DNA from: Candidatus Saccharimonadota bacterium
GTDB lineage: Bacteria > Patescibacteriota > Saccharimonadia > Saccharimonadales > Saccharimonadaceae
NCBI GenBank assembly: GCA_017459705.1
Contig: JAFUCJ010000008.1
Coordinates: 1-64,000, forward strand
DNA length: 64,000 nucleotides
Reading direction: 5' to 3'
A program made the translations under genes and the position numbers. Positions 57,839 through 64,000 of the stretch are shown piece by piece. A model generated the notes under the pieces. The model was not told where the DNA came from. It saw only the letters and a list, made by a program, of their open reading frames with translations, and ran no database searches. Positions within the stretch are counted from its first letter, which is position 1. Each line of letters starts with the position of its first letter.

Positions 57839-58893
57839 CACTTTTTTCACACTTTTTTCAAAAAATCAACCAAATATCACCCCTAGAAGCCGATTATACA
57901 GAGGTGTTAGGCTCTATTGCGGTTATGCCTAAAACATTGTATTTTTATGGTAAAATGCCACAAAATGTGGTAAAAATGCAAAAATCCTCAACCACTCTAT
58001 CAACACAATCAGGAGATTTGTCAACCACGAAAGACCGATCACTAGCATCATCTGACAAGTCTCGTCCGAAAACCGTCGCCATCGTCGGCTCTCGCCGCAA
58101 TACCCACTATGGCGAAGAGGTCGCCTATAAGCTCGCCTACGAGCTGGGCAGGCACAACGTAGTCGTGGTGTCTGGGCTTGCGTATGGCATTGATTCAATC
58201 GGACACCAAGGCTGCCTGGACGCTGGTGGCGTCACCGTGGCGGTTCTCGGTACCCCTATCGACAAAATCTACCCAGCCGGCCACCTGAAACTCGCGGCTG
58301 AGATTATTGAAAAGGGTGGCGCCATCATCAGCGAATATCCCCCTCGTGCTGCCGCATACGAGAGCGCGCCGCTAGCTCCGGGCGAGTATATTTCTGACTC
58401 TGGTCGGCGCGAATATGACCCCAGATATTCTTTCCTGCATCGCAATCGTATTATTTCCGGACTCGCAGATATTGTCGTGGTGGTCGAGGCGGCCGAGAAA
58501 TCTGGCTCACTCAATACCGCGGCTCATGCCCTAGACCAAGGCAAAACCGTCTTTGCCGTCCCCGGCAACATTACAAGTCCATACTCCCAGGGTTGTAATA
58601 AACTTATCGCGGCGGGTGCTATCCCCTACACTTGCCCAGATGATGTCCTGCGCGAACTCTTCCCGGACGACTATGCACAAAAAATAAAACGTCACCAGCA
58701 ACTTAATCTTTTTGGCGACAATGACGTGGAGAGTAAAATCTTGCAAGCCCTTGCTGCCGGGGCGCGTTCTAGCGAGCAGATAATGGAACTGACTCATCTC
58801 CCGCCGGAAGTGTTCAACGAAGCCATCACCTTGCTCGAAATCAAATCTCGCATCCGCGCTCTCGGCATGGGCAATTGGGGGCTAATACGATAG
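57832..58893 (+). CDS. dprA: DNA processing protein DprA
   Basis: 353 aa; AGGAG lies 6 bases before the ATG. DprA loads RecA on incoming single-stranded DNA during natural transformation. The Rossmann-like core is present: VAIVGSRRNTHYGEEVAYKLAYEL, VSGLAYGIDSIGHQGCL, AVLGTPIDKIYP, FLHRNRIISGLADIVVVVEAAEKSGSLNTA and AVPGN. A C-terminal winged helix follows (about 300-353). There is an extra Ser/Thr-rich stretch near residues 52-75 and a roughly 20-residue insertion after SEYPPR. Supports competence in this organism. Confidence 0.95.
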   Translation: MSTLFSHFFQKINQISPLEADYTEVLGSIAVMPKTLYFYGKMPQNVVKMQKSSTTLSTQSGDLSTTKDRSLASSDKSRPKTVAIVGSRRNTHYGEEVAYKLAYELGRHNVVVVSGLAYGIDSIGHQGCLDAGGVTVAVLGTPIDKIYPAGHLKLAAEIIEKGGAIISEYPPRAAAYESAPLAPGEYISDSGRREYDPRYSFLHRNRIISGLADIVVVVEAAEKSGSLNTAAHALDQGKTVFAVPGNITSPYSQGCNKLIAAGAIPYTCPDDVLRELFPDDYAQKIKRHQQLNLFGDNDVESKILQALAAGARSSEQIMELTHLPPEVFNEAITLLEIKSRIRALGMGNWGLIR

Positions 58894-58901
58894 TGAAAAG
58901 C

Positions 58902-59582
58902 CTACTTTTTCTTTGTGTTGGCTCGCTTGGTGTTGCGCCCGCCAGCCTTGACGCTGGTTTTGGTGTTGGTTTTGGTACTGGCCTTAGCACTCGTACGCGG
59001 TTTTTTGCGAGCCTCCGAACGCGCCACCGAATCCTCGACGCGTTGCGAATGATTATGTACGCCGTAAATCATGCTGGTCACACCGACAATCAGCATGTAT
59101 GCACCGAAGAACCTCAGGAAAGTCATAATCTCAAACGTGCCCGAGTTTAGAATTACGAGTCCCATCACGCAGCCAATCACGCCCGCGAGTACGCGGATAA
59201 ACCGGTCGGTCGGGTCCACAGTGGACAGAAAACCGTGAAAAATATCAATCACGCCAGATACAAATACGTACAATGCAACTACCGCAAGGCTTAGCACCAG
59301 ATCACTCCGCGCCGCGAACAGTAGCGCAAGCGCCGCCGCCACGTCCACCAGCGCATCGACTACGGAATTGAGCCAACCCTTTTTCTTGGTTGAGGAGTAT
59401 AGCGCCGACAGCGCGTCTATAATTCCCATCCCGAGCAAGAACACGCTAGTCATCGCAATCACCGATTCATAATTGTTCATCCCGCCGAATAACAGCAAGA
59501 ATCCAAAAACGGCACCTAGTCCGCCCCTGAATACAAATGTAAGCCAATGTTTATCGATGAATCTGCGGTTGATATGCGCCAT
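58902..59582 (-). CDS. DUF308/HdeD-like membrane protein
   Basis: 226 aa with six membrane helices in the DUF308 pattern (repeated G..l...G......l....l.G). The last 45 residues are Lys/Thr/Ala-rich and basic (KASTKTNTKTSVKAGG..), cytoplasmic and perhaps DNA- or RNA-facing. HdeD relatives are linked to acid or envelope stress. The exact function is unknown. Confidence 0.75.
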   Translation of the reverse strand: MAHINRRFIDKHWLTFVFRGGLGAVFGFLLLFGGMNNYESVIAMTSVFLLGMGIIDALSALYSSTKKKGWLNSVVDALVDVAAALALLFAARSDLVLSLAVVALYVFVSGVIDIFHGFLSTVDPTDRFIRVLAGVIGCVMGLVILNSGTFEIMTFLRFFGAYMLIVGVTSMIYGVHNHSQRVEDSVARSEARKKPRTSAKASTKTNTKTSVKAGGRNTKRANTKKK

Positions 59583-59617
59583 AAAAACAAAATCCTTTAT
59601 TACTTATGTTTATTATA

Positions 59618-60637
59618 TCACACATGTCGGTATTTTTTGCGGAGATTCTCAACGATTTTCGTGATTTGATACTTTGCTGGTCGGAGTACTAGGTCGTGTG
59701 CTGGGATATAGCGCAATTCTTCACAGCCAAATGACCGCTTGAACTCGCTCACCCCATAAAATCGGTGTGATGTCTCCTCGCGCCCTACGATTCCCCATAG
59801 GTTATACCGAACGCAACCTCGCCTCCTGGCTTCGTCCATCGCCGCGAGATGAAGTAATGGCGCGGCGGAGTACTTGGTACCGAGTTCCGAAGATACACCG
59901 TAATGATAGCTCGCCTCAGCCCCATAGAAAATCATAAAGTTCTGCGCCAAAGTCTCGCCCTCGTATTTCGCGGTGTATATCAGCACCTCTCCGCCTTTGC
60001 GAAACGCTTCAAACTGTTTCCGCAGGAACGCATCGGAGAACGCTATATATTCTTGACGCTTGGCGTGCAATTTTTCCAATCGACAAAACTCGCGAATCGC
60101 TTCATCGTCATCCGAAACGTCTACTTCGATGTCTAGTTTTTCGGCTTTGCGCAATTTCCTCCGAAATCTTTGCGACGCACCCGCCAAGATCTCATCTCGT
60201 GACCGCGTAAGGTCGAGAATGCCCGCATACTCCACGGACAGATACATTGGCGCCGGTATTAGGCCGAGTTTTTGCATTGTGGCGAGGCTATGATCGTTCA
60301 GCGGCTCCTGTGGTCGCACTCTGACGAACACGCACTGATGGCGCTCCCCAGCCTTCTTGATGTCGGCAAAAATCTCCGTGAGTAGCTTCTGGTCTCCGTA
60401 ATCACAGAGCGGTCCACCGGCGATAGCGAGGTAAGTGCCACGTTTCGCGGTTTCTACCACTCCGGCGTATGCCCCCACGATTTGTCCGTCGCGTCGTACT
60501 AGTCGCCTTACGATTTGTTTACCGCGCGCCGCATGAAACTCGTAAAAATCCCATGATTGTAGAAAATTCGCCTCGGGCCGCGCCGCTACGAACCCGTCCC
60601 ATTCCTCGCGCGATCTTCCGTCGTCGATACGAATCAT
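59618..60637 (-). CDS. FemAB-type aminoacyltransferase 1
   Basis: 339 aa with tandem GNAT-like folds. FemX/A/B proteins add amino acids from aminoacyl-tRNA to the lipid II peptide, building cross-bridges. Typical segments: ANFLQSWDFYEFHAARGKQI, YLAIAGGPLCDYGD, CVFVRVRPQEPL, RSRDEILAGASQRFRRKLRKAEK, and LHLAAMDEARRRGCVRYNLWGI near the end. It overlaps the next FemAB gene by 4 bases. Confidence 0.9.
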   Translation of the reverse strand: MIRIDDGRSREEWDGFVAARPEANFLQSWDFYEFHAARGKQIVRRLVRRDGQIVGAYAGVVETAKRGTYLAIAGGPLCDYGDQKLLTEIFADIKKAGERHQCVFVRVRPQEPLNDHSLATMQKLGLIPAPMYLSVEYAGILDLTRSRDEILAGASQRFRRKLRKAEKLDIEVDVSDDDEAIREFCRLEKLHAKRQEYIAFSDAFLRKQFEAFRKGGEVLIYTAKYEGETLAQNFMIFYGAEASYHYGVSSELGTKYSAAPLLHLAAMDEARRRGCVRYNLWGIVGREETSHRFYGVSEFKRSFGCEELRYIPAHDLVLRPAKYQITKIVENLRKKYRHV

Positions 60638-61617
60638 AGATGCCTCCTTTTTCTCCTTGCGGCTTCCACCACGAAATCTTTCAGATATCCCATTCGCGAC
60701 AATACTAAATCATGCGCTGGAACGAACTCCACCACTTCGCCACCGAACCCGGTCTTAAACGTCGTCACTCCGGCGTAGCGGTGGTCAGGTTGCCTAGGTG
60801 GCGCAATCCCCCACAGATTAAATCGCTCAACCCCAGCCTTTTTCAGGTCCTGTATCACCCTCCATAATAAAGCATACGCCCCTGGCAATTTACGGTTCAA
60901 ATCTGTCGATGCCGCCTCGTAGTAATCGCCCTCACGTCCACCCCTGATGATGAGTCCGTAGGCGACCGGCGCCCGCTCTGGTGTCAATACTTTGTAGATC
61001 CAGATATTCCCTCGGAACGCTTCGCGCTCGGCCATCAGGACTTTCTCGGACGGCGGTACAAATCCTTGTCGCCTCGCTGTCGCCACCTGAGCTGCATGAA
61101 ACTCCTTAAAATCCGCCTCGCTGTCACCTTTTGTTACATAAAGCCCCAGTTTTTCGGCTCGTCGCACTTCGTAACGCGTCTGCCGACGCATATCCGCGAG
61201 TAGTTCGTCCTCTGACCGCGTCAAATCGAGCATAACCGTATGTTCTGCCGCAAGGTGCATAGGAGCCACCTTTAATCCTAAACGCCTGAGAAGTGCCAAA
61301 TTTGCTTCCTCCGCGCGAAGTTGTGGCCGCACCCTTACGAAAACGCACTTTTCGCGCCGCCCGGTCTCGGCTATTTTCGCAAAAATCTCCTGCACGTTGG
61401 CCTCATCCGTATAGTTGCAAAGCGGTCCGCAGGGGATTTCCAGATAACGACCACGTTTGGCATCTCGTACGACCATCAGCGCCCATCCCTTGCCACCGAA
61501 ATCATCAGTCACCACCTTGCATCCCAATATCTCGTTCATCTGGCCATACGCTGGCGACTGCAAAAAATTCGCTTCACTATACGCTTCTAGTATCTTTTTC
61601 CACTCCGTCTCGTTCAT
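60634..61617 (-). CDS. FemAB-type aminoacyltransferase 2
   Basis: 327 aa, a paralogue of the downstream FemAB (shared EANFLQSPAYGQMNE, YLEIPCGPLCNYTDE, CVFVRVRPQLRAEE, and RFNLWGIAPPRQPDHRYAGV). Two copies suggest two successive additions to the cross-bridge, as with FemA and FemB. It overlaps both neighbours by 4 bases, so the operon is tightly coupled. Confidence 0.9.
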   Translation of the reverse strand: MNETEWKKILEAYSEANFLQSPAYGQMNEILGCKVVTDDFGGKGWALMVVRDAKRGRYLEIPCGPLCNYTDEANVQEIFAKIAETGRREKCVFVRVRPQLRAEEANLALLRRLGLKVAPMHLAAEHTVMLDLTRSEDELLADMRRQTRYEVRRAEKLGLYVTKGDSEADFKEFHAAQVATARRQGFVPPSEKVLMAEREAFRGNIWIYKVLTPERAPVAYGLIIRGGREGDYYEAASTDLNRKLPGAYALLWRVIQDLKKAGVERFNLWGIAPPRQPDHRYAGVTTFKTGFGGEVVEFVPAHDLVLSRMGYLKDFVVEAARRKRRHL

Positions 61618-62714
61618 GCCGTCTCCTCTGTTATTTCGTATTTTTTAATGATTTCTCGCGCTTTTTTTAGCTCTCCGCGCGAATAGTAAGTCGGTATATT
61701 GACTATCTGCTTGGCCACTTCTGTCGCCACCTTGCACTTGCCTTCCGGGAACTTTACTTTTTGATAATATCTCTCTGGCGAAACTGGTTTCTCGTACCAA
61801 AATCCTGCAAAATGATACCCCGCTCGTTTTAATTCCGCCAAGCACTTTTCTCTGTCATGCACCAAGCAAAAATCTCTATCTACTCCACGACAAGTGGGGA
61901 GCTGTCGGAGTGCAATCTTCGCTTCGAAATACGGCATCCGCCTCGTGAAGTCCAACCTATTATCAGCGGATTTTTCTACGAAACGAAGCCCGAGCAATAT
62001 CCGCATCAAAAACCCGCCCAAGTGAACGTGTGCTAATCCCCTTACTGCTCCGGCAAATAGCGGGTAAAACCTCTCTCTTAATGAATCGGACAATTTTGGC
62101 CGACCGAGCGGCTGCCTATTCGTGGTCTTATAGATGGGCGGCGTCCGATATATCACTGCTCCCCCCGAGATTGCGTCTATGGCCTTGTCTTTGCCGAACG
62201 ACAGTATGGTCGCCGCCCCCACCGTGCCCGCTTCTCGCCCGTCTGGGTATCGTACCCCTGCCGAGTGTGCCAAATCTTCGATGATAATGAGGTTGTGCTT
62301 TCTCGCAAACTCTTCCACCGCTCCCATATCCACTGGTATTCCGAGGGTGTTCTGTACGATGATACCCTTGGTGTGGGCTCCTAAATCATCCGATTCGAGA
62401 GTATCAAGGTCGAAATTCAACGTCTCTCGGTTGATATCCGCATATACTGGTACGCATCCAGCCGCTTTGACCGCCTCAATCACCGCATAGCAGGTAAAAC
62501 CGTTCACAATGATACCATCACCCCGCTGAAAATAGGCTTTTAACGCTAATGCTAGCGCTGTGCGGCCATTCTTCGCGAGGATCGCCGTACCACCGTACTT
62601 TGCAGAGAGCGCCTCTCCTAGCGCCAAATAATCACGTCGGGAGCCAAAAGTCACCAAGTGCCGCCAAGCGTGCCGCTTGCGACTATTTAGTCCTAAGTAG
62701 TAGTGCTTCTTCAT
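61614..62714 (-). CDS. DegT/DnrJ/EryC1-family aminotransferase-like protein
   Basis: 366 aa PLP-fold type I. NGRTALALALKAY binds the phosphate, IIEDLAHSAG contains the cofactor Asp, and the Schiff-base Lys is in SFGKDKAIDAISGG. DegT enzymes transaminate keto-sugars, but here the gene sits in a murein cross-bridge operon and no sugar-nucleotide dehydratase is nearby; it could supply a modified amino acid or amino sugar. Overlaps FemAB 2 by 4 bases. Confidence 0.85.
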   Translation of the reverse strand: MKKHYYLGLNSRKRHAWRHLVTFGSRRDYLALGEALSAKYGGTAILAKNGRTALALALKAYFQRGDGIIVNGFTCYAVIEAVKAAGCVPVYADINRETLNFDLDTLESDDLGAHTKGIIVQNTLGIPVDMGAVEEFARKHNLIIIEDLAHSAGVRYPDGREAGTVGAATILSFGKDKAIDAISGGAVIYRTPPIYKTTNRQPLGRPKLSDSLRERFYPLFAGAVRGLAHVHLGGFLMRILLGLRFVEKSADNRLDFTRRMPYFEAKIALRQLPTCRGVDRDFCLVHDREKCLAELKRAGYHFAGFWYEKPVSPERYYQKVKFPEGKCKVATEVAKQIVNIPTYYSRGELKKAREIIKKYEITEETA

Positions 62715-62731
62715 GTCTCCTCCACTTGCCC

Positions 62732-63439
62732 CTATTTTGTCATCCGCATCACTAGCGAAGTGAGCGCTCGCGCCAAGCCCTCCGGGTCGGCAATATATGG
62801 CGCATGGGTCCAGTTTGCGTAAAACTTCAAATCCGCGTGAGGTAATTTCTCGTACATGGCTGTCGCCTGCCGTGGTGGCGTGGTGGTGTCTTTCTTGCCC
62901 CAGAGGAGAAAAGCTCGCGTTGTCACCTTAGACAAATCCAACGTCTTGTCGGATTCTAGCATATTGACCAGGGTCTTTTTCATGTTCTCTGGCGCGTGTG
63001 AATAATCTGTCGTGCCGGTCAATCGGTGAAAAACTTTGCCCACCAGCGGCAGTTTCTTGAAAGGTCGTCCGATTTTAGCAATCCGCTCCACGATTTGCTT
63101 CTTACGCGATGGCTCGTATATTCCGGCGCTATCTAGTAAGATTAGGTATTTTAGCTTCTGCGGGTTCTTGGCGCAGAGGTTTAGTAATATCCGTCCACCG
63201 TTCGAGTGCCCCAGGGCAATCGCCCCATCTGGTATTTGCTCATTGGCCCACGCCACATAGTCATCCACTGTCCAGACTTTATCGCTTGGCTCGGTCAACC
63301 CCGGCACTTTTAGCATCTTGATTTTTAGCCCATTCTCTCGCATGATAGAAAGGGTCGTATTCCATGGCTCCACCGTATAGGTCCACCCATGGATAATATA
63401 GAGGTTGGCCATGCGACCATCGTGTTTTTTGGCACTCAT
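62732..63439 (-). CDS. Alpha/beta hydrolase
   Basis: 235 aa from the ATG at 63439, which shares ATGA with the murF stop. HGWTYT oxyanion region, nucleophile Ser in LGHSNGG, Asp in WGKKDTTTPP, His in NWTHAPYIAD. No signal peptide, so cytoplasmic. Location between murF and the cross-bridge genes suggests a murein or lipid II-related ester or thioester substrate; that is inference. Confidence 0.85.
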   Translation of the reverse strand: MSAKKHDGRMANLYIIHGWTYTVEPWNTTLSIMRENGLKIKMLKVPGLTEPSDKVWTVDDYVAWANEQIPDGAIALGHSNGGRILLNLCAKNPQKLKYLILLDSAGIYEPSRKKQIVERIAKIGRPFKKLPLVGKVFHRLTGTTDYSHAPENMKKTLVNMLESDKTLDLSKVTTRAFLLWGKKDTTTPPRQATAMYEKLPHADLKFYANWTHAPYIADPEGLARALTSLVMRMTK

Positions 63440-64000
63440 GAATCTAGCCCCCATTTCTTGCGCCGCATCACGGCCGATTTTTCGCGTCGGCAGAGTTTCT
63501 GGGCGTCATGTGGGTCGGCGAGCAATTTCTCAATAATCCATTCCAGATATTGACTTCCCTTGAAAAATATAGTCTCGTTGCCTCTGATGTGTTTCTCAAT
63601 AAACGTTAGCGCCTTTTTCGGGTCAGTCGTAGCCACCGCCGAGACTCCGAGTTCCATCAGTTTTGGTGCTGTCCATTCCTTCGTGCGTCGCCCCACGAGC
63701 ACTACACGCTCCGGTTTCGCCTCAGCAATCAGTCCAGCTAGCCGCTCATGCTCGACCTGCTCCATTTCTCCCTGGTCCACAATATCGCCAATTACCAGCC
63801 ATTTATGCTCCGCGTGCATCCGCTTCATCATGTCTAGCGCCGACGCCATGCTGATCATATGGGCGTTATAGCTACTATCGATGATGTCGATACCTTTAAT
63901 CCCCTTGAAGTGCGACGATCGCCCCGGCGCAATTTCCATCCCTGTAAAATCCGGATTGAACTGCAATTTGAGATATTTCATCAAATCTTGCAATACGAAC
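63436..64000 (-). CDS. murF: Mur ligase C-terminal part (MurF-like), truncated by the window
   Basis: The frame continues without a stop to the right edge, so the N-terminal and part of the central domain lie outside. The visible 188 residues hold the C-terminal ligand-binding domain: GRSSHFKGIKGIDIIDSSYN (Mur ligase IDSYNANP-like motif), WLVIGDIVDQGEMEQVEHERLAGLIAE and NETIFFKGSQYLEWIIEKLL. MurF adds D-Ala-D-Ala to UDP-MurNAc-tripeptide. The last residues are basic. First visible gene of the cross-bridge operon. Confidence 0.85.
   Translation of the reverse strand, partial: FVLQDLMKYLKLQFNPDFTGMEIAPGRSSHFKGIKGIDIIDSSYNAHMISMASALDMMKRMHAEHKWLVIGDIVDQGEMEQVEHERLAGLIAEAKPERVVLVGRRTKEWTAPKLMELGVSAVATTDPKKALTFIEKHIRGNETIFFKGSQYLEWIIEKLLADPHDAQKLCRREKSAVMRRKKWGLDS

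Noticed and set aside
1-64000. CRISPR arrays, rRNA genes, transposase-type insertion sequences
   Set aside because: No regularly spaced repeats, no rRNA-like stretch and no transposase or integrase motif were seen on either strand.

Overview
The window looks like the chromosome of a small, host-dependent member of the Patescibacteria (CPR), most likely a Saccharibacterium (TM7). The reasons are gene content and style, not a database match: a compact dcw cluster with short FtsL/FtsQ-like proteins, a short DNA polymerase III delta subunit, tandem FemAB ligases, a sortase with secreted surface proteins, a TraG/VirD4-like ATPase, DprA, and no amino-acid or nucleotide biosynthesis genes. TGA is used as an ordinary stop. 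At least 13 genes carry TATAAT only 6-11 bases before the ATG, so their mRNAs should be leaderless.

Layout. 0-7 kb: an NrdD-tail-like small protein, mutM, holA-like, rpsT, a DHH-fold protein with lost catalytic motifs, tRNA-Asp, a CYTH protein and a lone KwaB-like (DUF4868) gene. Two copies of a promoter plus micro-ORF module sit here. 7.7-15.1 kb: the division and murein cluster rsmH, ftsL, ftsI, mraY, ftsW, murG, ftsQ-like. 15.1-15.8 kb: a 217-bp palindrome and a gene-free stretch. 15.83-20.37 kb: a 4.5-kb AT-richer element with the gene order of a filamentous phage (inovirus): HUH Rep, small proteins, coat-like protein, pIII-like adsorption protein, pVI-like protein, Zot/pI ATPase and a DUF2726 cargo gene. 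It has no integrase. It is bounded by 32-bp imperfect repeats with a Xer/dif-like 11-6-11 layout.

20.5-36.5 kb: TraG-like ATPase, a sigma-region-4/HARE-HTH protein, pth, PIN-PhoH, der, tRNA-Glu, DUF3048, a surface protein, gltX, a PEGA protein and a sortase. 36.6-45.4 kb: a defence island after tRNA-Leu with a four-gene methylase/helicase operon that includes a small membrane protein, a stand-alone CdiA-CT-like nuclease, and a type II restriction-modification pair. 45.4-57.5 kb: lipid/glycan genes, an xth-smpB-dnaE operon, galU and topA. 57.5-57.8 kb: an unassigned structured RNA with a perfect consensus promoter and terminator. 57.8-64 kb: dprA, DUF308, and a murF / hydrolase / DegT aminotransferase / FemAB / FemAB operon that runs off the right edge.

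Genes left of the prophage are nearly all on +, and genes right of it nearly all on -. They converge on the dif-like repeats, as expected at a replication terminus. This suggests an inovirus integrated at or near dif through host XerC/XerD. A second unusual layer is a set of palindromic repeats inserted in frame inside genes: one 74-bp family lies in ftsI and twice in topA, read on opposite strands and with compensatory changes, and an unrelated 170-bp palindrome lies inside xth.
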